Assembly (NCBI GenBank): GCA_032158295.1
Contig: CM063245.1
Location: 27,353,226-27,417,225 of the forward strand
DNA: 64,000 nt
DNA from: Pycnopodia helianthoides
Taxonomy: Eukaryota; Echinodermata; Asteroidea; Forcipulatida; Asteriidae
Direction: 5' to 3'
Part shown: positions 47,401 through 58,155 of the stretch, in pieces
Position numbering within the stretch: the stretch's first letter is position 1
Layout of the letters: each line of letters starts with the position of its first letter
Position numbers and translations under genes: made by a program
The notes under the pieces: generated by a model
Seen by the model: only the letters and a program-made list of their open reading frames with translations
What the model was told of the DNA's origin: nothing
Databases searched by the model: none

Positions 47401-50400
47401 GTGGTTTTAAATGACCAACAACTACCCACAAGACAAAACCATGTATACCAATATTTGAATGGGTTAGCAATCCCTTAATCTCACCTCTATTACTAGACCA
47501 GTTACCGGAAGAACTAGCAGATGTAGTAGAATCTGCTGAGAATCGGTTAGTAGCATCTACAAGAACGTTACTTGATGGAGGTGTAACACTGCCGGGCATA
47601 CTCGATAAGGGGGTACTGGAGTAAGAGTAATACTGGCTAGTAGGGAGGGAGGAGCCTGTCAAGAGTAGATCAGATTCAAAACAAAAGTATCATGTTAGTG
47701 GGACAGAACAATTGTGGTTACAACTTCTATAACTGGTATCTAGAACCATAGAAATAAAACCCAGAGAGCGCTGTGTTTCATCTTCATCTGTGTCTGAGTG
47801 TACTTCCTCTGTATACCAAATCAACCAATGGAAAAGCTGCAATTTGCCATAATGGCAGTACAGATGGGTTTCCTCAATGAGAACTTGTGCAGACACTGAT
47901 GAAGTTAGCATTCTCTGGGTTTAATCTCTTATATACAAAGCACAGGGTTGGTACAAGTTTCTAAGAAACAATACAATGTTTGTATCTAGTTCATTTGGTT
48001 TTAAAGGATTAATTGTCTCAATATCCCTGTTATAAAACTTGCATTATTTATCAACATGACACACGAATTATGAAGTTTCTTTTTCCATTAATACACCACT
48101 GAATACAATTGAATGACTTGTACTAAGGTTCAACTCCATGCCTTCATTATTCATACATGTACATTCTCTAGTAACCTTCAATTAACAAACAGCTATCTTT
48201 CTATCAATGAATTGATGGCAGTGACTCAAACACAATGCTGATGATTAATTTAATGAGGTAGTTATAAATGCAAAGGGTCACAGCTGTGTCCAGAGGAAAT
48301 AACAAGACTTACAGGCACCTGTAAGACAATGGCTTGTGTAATTAGGCTAACGAGGTAGCTTTAGTCCAAGATATGTTCAACAGTATACTTAAAGCTAATG
48401 TAGGATACATTTAATAATTGATTTTTGAAATGCGGAAAATAAAATTTCATCCATAAGGTCACATCTTCCAATGCGAAGTAAAAACAACTTTTATAAAGTC
48501 TTTTAAGACTAAAGGTCCTTCATATTGATTGATATTAACAAAGCTTCAGACAAGTAGCCAATGTTGGCTTTACATATAGCTGTAGCTTAATCTTCTTCCC
48601 CCTTCCCCTGTGTTGTAAACCACACCCAGGTAGTTAGCCAATTATGAGGCTTATAGTTTGTGCAACTGCTTTATTACAATACATGTATCAGCATTATAAC
48701 CTCTGGGCAATTTAGGTACTGACAACAAATAACAACTATCCCATCGGCATACTATCACAGTCATTATTATGATGTCATGTAAACATTCTTAATTGGTCAT
48801 CATGAGAGAGCCTATACTTTCACATTAACTGTTATGTTATGTAAAAATTCTTAATTGGTCATCATGAGAGAGAGAGGTCATAGTTACCATACTGTGTGCC
48901 CCTTTACATGACTCCCTCAATACCAGGGCAATCAGCATAATGATGACTGATATTTAGTAAGAGGCCAGTCTGTTTCCCCTACAGCTAAGGTTTCTTATAA
49001 ATTATTGCATTGGAGTGGCACAGCATTTACTGCATAGCTAGGGATGTGGATCACTGATAGAGCGTATCACATTCATGTTGTCACATAGACCACATGGCCC
49101 CTACACCTAGACATCTATTTACATGCAAGGAAATCCTGAGGGAGTTAACACTGATGTCATAGGGATGAACCATACGTACGCTTCTAACTTCATGTTTATA
49201 TGTAATGTATTCATACATTTAACATGGTACTCAGAGTAGTAATTATCAAAAGAATAACTTGAAACAAAATGTCCTCAATTCAAAATTTGTTATTGAATAT
49301 ATAGACAAGATTCAAGAATCAAGGTTCAAGAAAAAAAAATTGCTTCAATTCATGCAACATTAATGTTCTCAGCGAATAAATGTTTTATAAATCTTACATT
49401 TTCTATAATGTAGATATAAAATGTTCATAGCAACCTTAAGCAAAACCTGGTACCGTAGTGCTATAACAGCTTCAACACTCAGGTCTTTTTAATAGCATGC
49501 ACAGTAAACCTTGTAAAAACAACAGCACTATCTTGAGTTGGAGGAATTCAAGTTTGAGGGTTTACTTGTGAGAAAGCAATTCAGACATTATTCACATTGA
49601 ATTCAGAAAAATGAATGCTCAATATCTACAGTTCCATCATCTGATCATAAGAGTCAGTAATTATTGTCTACAAGATTCTCTCCAAGTGAGAATGTTTTTT
49701 TAAAGTGATATAAATGTCTATCAACTTTAGATCAAGTGACTAATGAATAGTACATGATGTATGATATACTTATTTCATCATTGTTGCTCCTAAAGGATCC
49801 TTAACTCTTCACATACCATAAATTTTCTGTATTATCATAGCCATACAACCAGACATGTTTTATGTTTTGGTTTTGTTTTTTGGGTTTTTTTTTTAACTGA
49901 TGTGAAATTTTTTCCCCAATGAAAAGGTCAGGGGGGAAATAAAAAAAGAACAATTTTGTTGCACCTTTTTACAGAAATGGTAGACATGTATGTCCATCTG
50001 ATAAAATATGAGCAAGTTGTCAGTTCAGCTAATGACAGACACATTCAATGACCTTTTTGACTAAATAATGGCTGTTTGAAGCAAGCCACTTGTGGCTTCT
50101 ATGATTTAAGTTAACAATGATGTACATGTACAACCTGTACAGTACTACACATGTACATTGTAAGTTTCCTATGTCCATGGTATTTTCTTGTCCATATGTT
50201 AACGCTGCAGTAACAGTTTCCAACTACATGTAGGGGCTCTTTAATAGGCTGCAATAATGTCCAGAAATGTCATTTTGGATGCCACACAGTCCATGCAAAG
50301 GTTGATAACTGAAGCGTAAGGGAACGTTTTCAAGTAATCAGGCAAATGCAGAAAGAAAGGTGTCTGAAAGCTCCAACCTTCAATGTACATGTTTCTGTTT

Positions 50401-52912
50401 AAAGTGTAAGTGCAGTGCTGGTTTTTGTTACAGGAGTACATTAATTCATATCTTCTAGTTGTCTACCAATGTTTGGTCCAAGAAGTTAAAATTTCTTTTT
50501 CCCTTTTTGAGCATTCTAATAGTAATAAGTTTTGTATTCTGTACTTTTTTATTTCCAAATTTTAGCTGTTTGTTCCATACTATCTCAGGATTCAATGCTG
50601 ATTTATACCTTATTTTAGAGAACGAATCCGTGGCATTTATCAGTGAGACAAGTTCCTTGATGTAGAATCCCTCATAACGAGGCATGCATGAACGAACTAG
50701 AAGCCAGCGTGCTTAATGGATCAACCATGTGGTTAGGATGGACTCCTATGCCTGGCTTCATTCGATTCGCATCACATACACTGAGGCCCTTGCGACAAGT
50801 GCGTTAAGAAGAAGTACCCTCTAGGAACATGGTACAAAGACGTCACAGAGAAGACAAACATGGAGAAGGTAGTGAGAGAGTGTGAGAGAATGTGTGCTGG
50901 AGGGATCTTTGCATGTCAACCAAGACAATAAGGTTAAAAACAGACATCTCCACAAGGGAGTCCAAGAAAAGACCTAAGATTGCTGATAAATAGAGATGGA
51001 GCCAAGAGCAAGAACTGATAGAAAACAACCCTACATCTTCATGAAAGTCCATGCATAAAATTCTGAATTAGGCGGGAAAGTATGTGTCTAAGAATAGGAT
51101 CGTAGACTGACTTGAAAACATTCTGTGTTCAAGGAAATCATGAATGTGGCGCAGGATTTCTTTGAAGACTTTGCAACCGTCTGTGTTAACACTGGAATGA
51201 CAGCAGTGTATAATACAGTCATTCATTCTGTATTAGTTTGGTTGAATGTAGAAAGAGAAAATGATGGCATTGACAAAAAAGTATTTTCGTTTATCAATAC
51301 AAAAGCTCACTATACAAGCACCTGGCGTAGTATCTACTAACGTTCTAGGATTTTGTTTGGTTTTTCTTGACAACATGACTGCAAATCTTCAATTTCTTAA
51401 TCAGCAAAAAACAAGTCATAAACAAGTTTAAATGTCAGGCAATTTGGGTCTCCCTATTTCTACTCGACTTCAAACTTGTTTTAAATTTATGGATATTTAC
51501 AATAGAGCTCATAAATCTACAGATCTTTTTTCAATATTGTAAATGTTTAGATTAAGGAGTTCTGCATGAGCTTTACAAACTATCAAGTGAAGCGCTCAGC
51601 AATCTGTTATTGTTTTTATGGTGATGATTCACGTTGAGTTTGTTCGTCAGAAAGGCAATCATCATGCGTAACATATAAAATGTTTATGTCTTCATGAACT
51701 ATGAAAGATACAGAATGTTGGGAAAGGGTTTGCTTATTTGACACGCTGTGTTTTAAGAATGTTTATATTGTAATGATTGTTTGACGTACTCTGCTACAGA
51801 AATGTTTGCTTATCTTTTCAATAAAATATTAGTTGTAGGATCTGAGTGAGAATTGTGTTATTTAACTTGGTACTATTTAGCTACAAATAGACTAGTAAAC
51901 ATTTTTTGGTGATATCATGCTGAGGCCTTAATTTTGCAGTGAGTTAATCTCTGGCTCAAACTTCTCTTTATCATTCTGTTTTCTATTACTCAAAGAAATT
52001 TATCCAGCAGCTCAAAGTTGAACCAAAGTGGTTAATGGTGCTCCTTCCTCTGAGTATTTGAGTATTTCCCGTATTTATTTGGAATTTCATTCACCACTTG
52101 AGAATAAAATGTGATGTTTATGACTAGTTAAGTTGGGGTTAATCATTCGGGCAAGGTCTCCTGTCTCCTCATCATATTCCCCATCTTGAATTGCCTGCCC
52201 TTTGTAACCCTCTTCAAAAATTTATAACTTACAAATTAGAAACAACGATTTCAATTCCAGCTTCAGTAGAAAATAGCCAGAAGTTATTTTGACTTCGTAT
52301 TGGCTGGCCAGCATGAATAGATATCACGTGGCATTAATATATTTTTGTGGCCGAGGGGTTTATGATAGAGTTTCAATCAGGCAAGGGGGTTAGTATACCA
52401 CACACATACACTGAGAGCAGACAGCCGCACAATGAGAAATCTCATTTCAATACCAAGAAATATTGTAAGGTCAACTATGTAAATGTAGCTGCAGTGCACA
52501 GATGGCTTTGCAATCAGGGTAATTATTCTGTCTGTGTATTACTACTAGAGGGAACAATTATCTTGAGGAAGATGAAGAGATAATGTTAAATGGTGGGTTC
52601 TTAGAGAACAGCACAAGGACTGAATTGCCATGGAGGGAGTTTTAACTGTGTTCACATCTTCTCCAACCTTTTTCATTATGAAACAATAACATTGATATTG
52701 AGACTGTCCTTACAGAACCTCTATTTTTCAAACTCTGCCAAATGAAAAGTTTAATAACAACAACAACACCAACAACAACAATAAGGGTACACAGTGACAC
52801 AATCTGCCAGGCTCTCAAGTGAAACCTATCATATAAAGAGAAATAACCAAGTTACCTGTACTCGTGGGTGACGTGCTTGCATAACTGAACGTACTCTGTT
52901 GACTTAATGAAC
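32307..52912 (-). CDS. CASKIN: Caskin-type scaffold protein (tandem SAM, Pro-rich), 3' thirteen exons; 5' end not found
   Basis: Exons at 52912-52856, 47655-47485, 46003-45858, 44249-44072, 43424-43231, 42651-42510, 40551-40463, 40192-40082, 38022-37921, 37512-37374, 37085-33250, 32990-32855 and 32409-32307 join with consistent phases into about 5.4 kb of coding sequence (about 1800 residues, partial). Order: Ser/Thr/Tyr-rich and Pro-rich linkers; SAM1 ([18 protein letters not shown] through [10 protein letters not shown]); SAM2 ([15 protein letters not shown] through [14 protein letters not shown]); a huge low-complexity Pro/Ser region with poly-His and PPPP runs; and an acidic, hydrophobic C-terminus ([20 protein letters not shown]). 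Tandem SAM plus a long Pro-rich tail and conserved C-terminus is the Caskin layout. Known Caskins are neuronal scaffolds: mammalian Caskin1 binds CASK and its SAM pair polymerises, while fly Ckn acts with the LAR phosphatase. Expected N-terminal ankyrin repeats and SH3 were not seen. The long exon contains two apparent +1 frame changes (35.5-35.8 kb). Confidence 0.88.
32855..32990 (-). CDS. CASKIN: Caskin penultimate exon
   Basis: 136 nt, acceptor accctgcag, donor CTGC|gtaagt, phases 1 to 2. It reads [20 protein letters not shown] and then [19 protein letters not shown], ending PPSYT. An alternative AG ten bases downstream (cacttcag) breaks the phase and was rejected. Confidence 0.87.
33250..37085 (-). 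CDS. CASKIN: Caskin giant exon: SAM2 end and Pro/Ser-rich scaffold region
   Basis: 3836 nt, acceptor acaccag, donor GAAG|gtaaat. It begins [19 protein letters not shown] (end of SAM2) and continues through poly-His ([12 protein letters not shown]), [32 protein letters not shown] and [19 protein letters not shown], a set of Caskin-like basic and Ser motifs. In the 3' half come repeated PPxVPxPK and [12 protein letters not shown] proline clusters that could bind SH3 or EVH1 partners, then [14 protein letters not shown] and an acidic region ending DSQGFGE. The frame is A from 37085 to about 35.75 kb, B to about 35.57 kb and C from there to 33250, each shifted +1. One very long exon for this region is also the vertebrate pattern. 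Confidence 0.9.
37374..37512 (-). CDS. CASKIN: Caskin exon, SAM2 main part
   Basis: 139 nt, acceptor ttcaaacag, donor CTTG|gtaagt, phases 0 to 1. It reads [19 protein letters not shown] and later [13 protein letters not shown], a second SAM domain whose last helix ([16 protein letters not shown]) starts the next exon. Confidence 0.94.
37921..38022 (-). CDS. CASKIN: Caskin exon, SAM1 second part and inter-SAM linker
   Basis: 102 nt, acceptor attgatag, donor CCT|gtaagt, phases 0 and 0. It reads [20 protein letters not shown] (the L-x-x-(I/L)-G-(V/I)-x-x-x-GHR-x-(R/K)-I signature of SAM helix 5) and then [14 protein letters not shown], the linker to SAM2. Confidence 0.94.
38336..38364 (-). mobile_element. 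SINE-body fragment at left edge of satellite
   Basis: TCAAGTAATAAACTACAAGG followed by GAAACTGACTG is the reverse-oriented counterpart of the SINE 3' body at 39956-39985 and of the fragment at 13459. It puts inverted SINE pieces on either side of the 45-bp array. Confidence 0.55.
38471..39668 (+). repeat. 45-bp satellite built on a tRNA A-box, about 27 copies
   Basis: The unit runs GGCTAGATAGCTCAGTTGGT then ACAGTAGGGAGACCGCTAAC and ATTAA (45 bp). Copies vary slightly (GGGCTATATATAGC, CACTAACATT, occasional TAGAG). TAGCTCAGTTGGTA is the tRNA D-arm / RNA polymerase III A-box core. The array lies in the Caskin intron between the two halves of SAM1. Because 45 is a multiple of 3 it is open in both directions, giving artefactual repetitive proteins. 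Confidence 0.92.
39651..39985 (+). mobile_element. tRNA-derived SINE, B-box interrupted
   Basis: The last array unit continues into a full SINE: A-box TAGCTCAGTTGGTAGAGC (39657-39674), then GGGGTCACAGGTTTA, and after an insertion GGTTTAAGTCCTGCTC (B-box GGTTTAAGTCC). The body TTTCTTTGTTCAACAC..TTACCCATGCAGTTTCCC ends near GTACTTGAC. The head looks tRNA-derived. It is the probable source of the 45-bp unit. Confidence 0.75.
39707..39898. mobile_element. 192-bp hairpin insertion inside the SINE B-box
   Basis: GGTTTA occurs on both sides (39701-39706, 39899-39904) as a probable target duplication. The insert ends carry TGCCCGATATGGGGCAGAGG (39714-39733) and its near-perfect inverse CCTCTGCCCCATATCGAGCA (39870-39889), each next to an inward run of C or G. 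No coding sequence. Confidence 0.65.
40082..40192 (-). CDS. CASKIN: Caskin exon, SAM1 first part
   Basis: 111 nt, acceptor gttcttttcag, donor GAG|gtatgt, phases 0 and 0. It encodes [20 protein letters not shown] and then [20 protein letters not shown] helices 1-3 with the usual W-L / Y-x-x-x-F / G-Y-D pattern. The SAM fold is completed by the exon at 38022. Confidence 0.94.
40463..40551 (-). CDS. CASKIN: Caskin exon, entry to SAM1
   Basis: 89 nt, acceptor attctcag, donor AAG|gtgagc, phases 1 to 0. It encodes [19 protein letters not shown] and then [10 protein letters not shown], which runs directly into DVDRIYEWL, the first helix of SAM1, in the next exon. Confidence 0.88.
40705..40830 (-). 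mobile_element. 3' tail of a non-LTR retroelement, minus strand
   Basis: Read on the minus strand, this ends GTAAATGTTTATGAATTGAA followed by repeated (TTGAA) units, preceded by TATTTATTGGTTATGCTTTA. A short tandem tail after an AT-rich 3' UTR is typical of truncated CR1/RTE-like copies. A nearby (AAAC)n tract lies at 40911-40932. Confidence 0.45.
42224..42443 (+). repeat. 53-bp minisatellite, four copies
   Basis: GTCTAAGAATCAGGGTGA starts at 42224, 42277, 42345 and 42398. Units end GATACTGAAGGCACCCTTAC. The third is preceded by a 15-base insertion (TAGAGCAAGGAACCA). It lies in the Caskin intron just 3' of the exon at 42510. Confidence 0.85.
42510..42651 (-). CDS. CASKIN: Caskin exon just upstream of SAM1
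   Basis: 142 nt, acceptor ccctgtag, donor GCAG|gtgaga, phases 0 to 1. It reads [19 protein letters not shown] and then [19 protein letters not shown], ending DPFRVLA. It has no recognised domain; its phases and orientation tie it to the flanking exons. Confidence 0.85.
43231..43424 (-). CDS. CASKIN: Caskin exon between linker and SAM1 (CASK-interaction-domain position)
   Basis: 194 nt, acceptor gtgtacag, donor AGG|gttagc, phases 1 to 0. It encodes [19 protein letters not shown], then [19 protein letters not shown] and [17 protein letters not shown]. It occupies the place of the vertebrate CASK-interaction domain, but the CASK-binding EEIWVLR-like string is not present; NGIWTKR is the only faint resemblance. 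Confidence 0.86.
44072..44249 (-). CDS. CASKIN: Caskin exon, His/Ser/Pro-rich linker
   Basis: 178 nt, acceptor tttttgtag, donor ACCA|gtacgt, phases 0 to 1. It reads [19 protein letters not shown] and later [18 protein letters not shown]. The nearer AG (cctgcag) and the later GT were rejected because they break phase with the neighbouring exons. Confidence 0.82.
44634..44797. mobile_element. short foldback (MITE-like) element in Caskin intron
   Basis: Outer ends GTTCACACACAGTACTAAAG and (inverted) GTCCACACACTGTGCTAAAA are imperfect terminal repeats. An inner inverted pair AACTCATTCGGGTTTAAAT / CCAAACCCGAATGAGTTAAA lies between. Total length is about 160 bp, with no coding. Confidence 0.5.
44931..45119 (-). 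pseudogene. unrecognised protein-like fragment in Caskin intron
   Basis: A 62-codon frame reads [20 protein letters not shown] and then [32 protein letters not shown]. It looks more protein-like than its surroundings. Another frame just upstream ([20 protein letters not shown]) could be its frameshifted continuation. An acceptor-like tttgatttag and a donor-like ACAG|gtcaaa flank it. It could be a decayed gene fragment or an exon of a nested or alternative transcript. I do not recognise the family. Confidence 0.22.
45858..46003 (-). CDS. CASKIN: Caskin exon, poly-Pro linker
   Basis: 146 nt, acceptor ctccacag, donor CCG|gtaagt, phases 1 to 0. It encodes [19 protein letters not shown] and later a run of eight prolines ([12 protein letters not shown]), a possible SH3, WW or profilin ligand. 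It ends GIPEDRP. Confidence 0.86.
46811..47156 (+). mobile_element. tRNA-derived SINE with (ATT)n tail
   Basis: A tRNA Ser/Leu-like head has A-box ATGGCGGAGTGGTCAAGTGC and B-box GGGTTCGAGTCC (46844-46855). A conserved-looking central part follows (CATTGCTTCGTCTTTCAGAT, GGGATGTAAAGCCATTGGTC), then a 3' part with AAGCTCTTTGAGACACCC and GGGCTATATAAAAACTAG, and a (TTA)n tail. It lies in a Caskin intron in the antisense direction. Confidence 0.8.
47485..47655 (-). CDS. CASKIN: Caskin exon, Ser-rich linker
   Basis: 171 nt, acceptor cttgacag, donor AGAG|gtgaga, phases 1 to 1. It reads [19 protein letters not shown], then a Val/Pro/Ser stretch ending SGNWSSNR. There is no globular domain; the composition fits the disordered linker between SH3 and SAM in Caskins. 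Confidence 0.82.
47656..52855 (-). other. CASKIN: large Caskin intron (5.2 kb)
   Basis: Between the two most 5' exons found. It contains the small repeat at 48776 but no supported exon or RNA gene on either strand. Plus-strand frames (50459, 51125) lack any family signal. Confidence 0.6.
48776..48874 (+). repeat. local direct repeat, period about 61 bp
   Basis: TTCTTAATTGGTCATCATGA followed by GAGAG occurs twice (about 48786 and 48848), each preceded by TATGTAAA/CATGTAAA. Two copies, in a Caskin intron. Confidence 0.65.
52856..52912 (-). CDS. CASKIN: Caskin exon, Ser/Thr-rich linker (most 5' exon found)
   Basis: 57 nt, acceptor ccactgtag, donor ACAG|gtaac, phases 1 to 1. It encodes [18 protein letters not shown], low-complexity Ser/Thr/Tyr. 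The split Gly codon at the 3' end leads into [13 protein letters not shown] of the next exon. The preceding exon must end in phase 1. Confidence 0.72.
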
Positions 52913-53805
52913 CTACAGTGGAAAAACAAAGAAAAATAGAGAGGGTAACCCATTAGTTTGTGACATTTGAACAAAGAACAATCCAAATTCAAGTGCGTCT
53001 AGAGCAACCAGGGGTGAAGTGTGATTTTGGACCCCCAAGTAGGGCAAAGATAGACATCTGTGGAGAGATAAATTAGGTATTTAAATGTGTCTCCACACAC
53101 ACACTTTGGAACACTACTTCAATTTCCATATTTGGTCATTTTGAATCATTTGAAAAAAATGTTTACAAGATTCGAGACAGCTGAACAAAGGAAATATTAT
53201 ACGAAACGTGTGTTGAACAGTTTAAGCTAATATTTGACAGACAAATTATGTGGATGTAATGCATTACTGCACACTGTCTGCGTTGTTGAGGCCACACGAG
53301 GCAACTTACAGGCAACCAGTTCCAGGCAATCTCCAATCTCCAATCTTCATACTTTCATTTTGATATAATTTTGTTGGGGATAAGTAAGACCATGGAGCTA
53401 TATAGTAAGACAGTGTTAGAAAAATAACTCTTGTTCTACTGAATTGTTCCGTTTTCATGCAGTGCATTTGGTTGCCTCTAAGTTGCATGTTTGCCCTGCG
53501 TGACATGGCTTTGTATACTCAGAACAGTGAACACAGATGCTATGAATTGTAACTATACACTAAGTCACAATATTAATACATCTATGTACAATGTGCACAA
53601 CCTAATATATATCAATGACACCATCAAGTAAAACAGTAACACGTAAAACATTTCCATTCTGTAGAAACAGACCAATGTCTAAATTGCCTTAACCATTCAA
53701 CACCATTCTGAAGAAACAGACTGATATTTAAATTGCCTAACAATTCAACACTATTTTTCTGTTCAACAGAGACACCAACAAATAATTAATCCTGAATGGA
53801 GCTCG

Positions 53806-53867
53806 CAAAAACAAACAAACAAACAAACAAACAAACAAACAAACAAACAAACAAACAAACAAACAAA
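53806..53867 (+). repeat. (CAAA)n microsatellite
   Basis: About fifteen units of AAAC in a row. Simple sequence. Confidence 0.95.
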
Positions 53868-54011
53868 ACACAAACATAAAAGTTACTCATTAAATCATTT
53901 TCTATTAACTCTACATACTATAAAGTAGCAAATTCTGAGGCCAATAGTTAGCCTTCCTTAATTTCAAGTTTTATTAACACATTATTTGGACAAATTCTGG
54001 TTAAATATCTA

Positions 54012-54135
54012 TTATAATAATAATAATATAATAATAAACATTTATATGGCGCTTCATACAAAGTGTTTCTAAGCACTTGTCATTTTTATGCACCTTGATC
54101 GTTTTCCGGAGATATGTGCATTATTTAATAAGTCC
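54012..54135 (-). mobile_element. SINE/LINE 3' tail fragment
   Basis: On the minus strand this reads CAAGTGCTTAGAAACACTTT then GAAGCGCCATATAAATGTTT and a (TTA)n tail, the usual ending of marine-invertebrate SINE/LINE copies. The head is missing. Confidence 0.5.
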
Positions 54136-56096
54136 ATATTATTATTAGAACAATAATTATTATTATTGTTGTTGTTTTTATTGTTAAAGTGCATGTATGG
54201 TAGATTAGTTAACTCATGTTTGTTATCCTTCTGTGTGCACACTAGACTGACAAGTGAATTGCATTATGGGTAAGAGGGTCAAATGGTGGACAGTGATCCA
54301 TCAACACACCCATTGAATATCATAAAATCAGAGTCAAAAATGCTTACTTTAACTTCTGTACTTTTCCTTGATAGTCTATGAACTTAATATGTCCACTGCA
54401 ATGAAAAAATTCTTCTTTTAAGCAGTAAAGACAGGGTCCCCCCCACAGACTTCCATTAAGTACAACACCTTCTAGGCTAGCAATAGCATTGCATACATGG
54501 GTTTCATCTGTTTGTTCAGCTGAGATTATGTGAAATCCCATGGTTTGTGTACTGTGGACTTCGATTCTCCTGTGGAATTTTGTGGCAAGAGCCTATTGGG
54601 CAGGAGAGTGCACTGATAGTAATAGGGTAAAAAACATGTTTTGGGTTTTTTTTTCCAACACGTTTTCAGAAATTGCCCATTGGACACTACAAAACAATAT
54701 TTTGGGGAGAAGGTGCTCGTGAAATCACTAAACATAAGGGGAGGGGGAGTTATAGGATTATGCATCTTCTTTTGCCAAGAATGATTCTTCACATTAACCC
54801 AAACAAAAACACAGTTAATTTCCTATGCTAGTATGAACAAGTTCTTAAAAAAAATTGACTAACAGTAAAATTAAATGGTGAGGATCTCATAAAACATGTA
54901 CCTACGTCAAGTAAACTAATGACAACAAATCAGCCATCCTCAGTGTTACACTTTATCAGAAGCACCATCCACCACTTTCATGTACATTTTGTAAATGAAA
55001 TCCCCTAAGCACTACTGAGACCGTAGAGCAAGGTAGGCATTACATGTATTAGGATTGAAGCAGGTAAGTTACCGCAAGAAGACAATCCATAAAAATGAAA
55101 TTACTTTTGTGTGTTGACATTCAGGATAATGAGTCAATTGGACCATAAAATTAAACTGGATCCTATTCCCTAGAGTCTGTAGAAGAAGCACCATGTACAT
55201 GAACAACGACTCATTATACTGCTATGTACACATGTACGTGTATAGACTGCAGTGTAACTGATAATGACTGAGACTTTGTTTGTGCATTATACTCATTAAT
55301 TATGCAAGTTTATATGAATTACAAGGGTGCCCATAACAGATACACTGTTAGGTATATTATTGTTACATGTACATAATTTCCATCTAGTTTTCAGGAAAAG
55401 TATTTATCATAAAACAAACATGTCAAAATGTATTTGAAATACAGGGAAAAATACGACTGGATTTAAACCAAAATCTCTCAAAATAACAGCAATTTAGAAA
55501 ACAATATTTTTCAGGATAGCAGGAACTGAGATTTATTTAGTTTATGTTTACGATTAATGTTATCAATTAAAAATGAAGGAAAATGTGACATGGTTGAACA
55601 AAATTAAAAACCACAATCATTGCAAATATAATGTTTTGCTATTCTTTTATCAGCAGAATATCATTCAATATCAACAATGCAGGTATGCAATGCCTGGTGC
55701 CTGTAACTAAATAGCAATTAACCTTGATAGCATGTTTAGATTCTGCATGTATGAAAAATATAATGGAAATCACGTAACTAATACCGCATCACAATTTCAG
55801 TGTGTGCGTGTGTGTGTGTTATCCTTGGAACTGTAATGAGTCACGAATGAGGACTTTCTAGCTTTTCTAAGAATAAAATGACAAAAAGACAACCGTGAAT
55901 CATGAGTTATACAGCTAATAAGTGCCAAGTCATGCATGAGATAAATTATATGAATCAAATTACAAAGGACCCCCATTAGACAAGGAGACCATCTCAGTCA
56001 AGACTATTGGTAAATGTCTTGAAGGTGCTGGGTTTTCTTATTACTCAACATCTGGATGATGTTTGTGTTTCATGAATGAATTAAGTATTAAAGGCA

Positions 56097-56475
56097 CAGT
56101 GTAGGGCACTTGTCACTTGGTAATGGTGGAGCAGTTCAACGATGAATCCTTCCTCTATGGGTGAACTAGGATTGAAGTGTCTAAAAAACAAGTTTGCATT
56201 TAGTGGCATCGTTCGCTCTGTAGCTACAGTACATGTACATGTCATAGAAGATGATTTGAACTTTGAAATGAAGTATGGATGCAGTGTATGGCACTTGGTA
56301 ATGGTGGAAATATTGCTGTGCTGGTTCAGGCAAACTAAGGCTGAAGTGTTTAAAAACAAGTTTGCTATAGCTACTGGAGATGTATGTTTGCTCTATAGCA
56401 TTAGCTAGTAGCCAGTGATTTGAACTTTGAAGTAAAGTACAGTAGTGTATATAGCACTAATAGTAATTAATATTG
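56097..56475 (+). repeat. diverged tandem repeat of about 170-185 bp
   Basis: Units starting CAGTGTAGGGCACTTG (56097) and CAGTGTATGGCACTTGG (56282), with a third partial near 56450, share GTAATGGTGGA, GAAGTGT(C/T)TAAAAA, AACAAGTTTGC and GATTTGAACTTTGAA. The small open frames over them are by-products. Confidence 0.7.
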
Positions 56476-57441
56476 GCAATTATGCTGTTATAGTGCAGGT
56501 AAACTACAGTAAATGGCCTTTGGAATTGGATGTAGAGGTACCGTCAGCTCTATTGGCATCTTACAGTAAAGTTAGATCTTTCAGTAGATGTAGTTATTTA
56601 TCCAAAGCTGTCAATTTAAATACATAACCCCATAAAATAATAAGATTTAAGACAGGTTTTGCACCCTAGAAGAAGTCCTTAATAATTCCAGAGGAGGCTA
56701 ACAACAATGCTATTCTATTTTAGACAACAGCATTTTCAGATTTTTTTTTAAGATTTAAACATATCAAGTCGCATCTCTGCAAAATGAGAAGAAGAGAAAA
56801 GGCCAGGGTGTCCAATTTCCTCAAACAAAATAACATCATAAGTAAACAGCAGCTGATATAGATGTACATGTAGGGTGTTCCCATACAGTCTAAATTCAAA
56901 ACAGGCTGTCCAATTATGACTTTAAATTGGACTCCAATAATAGAGAGAAAAAAAGGTTCTCTATAATCCAATACAATTCACAAGGTTGAACTGAAATAAA
57001 TTGAAACATTTAGATATAGGTGAGTTAACATTCCCGCAGACAGTTGCAATACAATGAGCAATAACTGGTTTAGCTGGTTAATGACTGAACTATATTAAAA
57101 TAAAGGTACATCAATAAGGTACAATGGGATGTACACTTCCATCCTGGTATCGTCTCTTGGCAGTAAGTTGAAAAGGAAAATTGGACTGACTGCACTTTTC
57201 TCCTGAACTAATGTTACATGTATTCCACTCACCTAATCTCAAACATGTAGTTATCAAACGTGTGGATGAGACAATGAGAATATGCACATATTTAGTACAC
57301 ACATCACACATAGCCACTTAACTAAATCTATTTAGTCAATAACACTACTTGATTGACACCTGCCAGTTACCTCATCCCTCAATCCAATCATCATGCCTCT
57401 CTCTAGTCTTCAAACACAGAGATATTCAACTCAGATCTTAC

Positions 57442-57532
57442 CATAACTAGTCTGACACCACACATCCCATGCAGATAATTCTTCAGCATACATGTACTCA
57501 CATCTTCCATACATAGATGAGCAGAGTGTTCT
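57442..57532 (-). CDS. possible upstream Caskin exon (weak)
   Basis: 91 nt between an acceptor-like gactacag and a good donor TTATG|gtaaga. The frame (ending AWDVWCQTSY plus one base) starts in phase 0 and leaves phase 1, as the exon at 52912 needs. The acceptor lacks a pyrimidine tract and the translation resembles no Caskin domain that I know. Confidence 0.15.
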
Positions 57533-58155
57533 CTGTAGTCAACCTCTGATCAATGGCTTCATCCCCTAGTGACCTCTTTTTTGTTTTAATCAAGGACCCC
57601 TCCACTCTGATGGTCAGATATTGATCATAGTATGGCAGAATAATCATCATATCATAAATAAGAAACAGTACACCAATGTCTTTTCCCTTGTCACTACAGT
57701 CTCTTCTTACATGCATAACTTACAGCTGTGACTCACATCATAAGAGTGCTTGATCAATACTACCTAAAAATCTTCCAAACCTTTACATCTCTAGTTTTTG
57801 TATTTTGTTTGTAAGACACGCATGTCAACCAGAGACCAAAATATGGTTTTAATCCTGAAAGGGACTTACTGCAAGTCTAACTCTATAATAGCTGAAAGAC
57901 CACTACAGTTAAAGTGTGCATCCATGGATCCAGTCTTCATACACATGTAAGACAGACAGAGTCTTCTGCAATCTAATTCTCTAAACACCAACCAGCATGA
58001 CTTTTATCTATGAAGAAACATAGATTTTCCTTTCAGCTCTGGTTGCGACTTCATCATCAATGTTGAATGGCTTTCTGTATGATACTGTTGAGTCCAAGAC
58101 TGTTTATAAACCAACAGTCTGATTCACAGCCATGGTTTTGATATCAAAGAACATA

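Larger units (their letters stand above)
52913..56096. other. upstream Caskin intron or 5' region, no exon recognised
   Basis: AT-rich DNA with microsatellites and a SINE tail. Short frames on both strands carry no ankyrin or SH3 pattern. Confidence 0.5.
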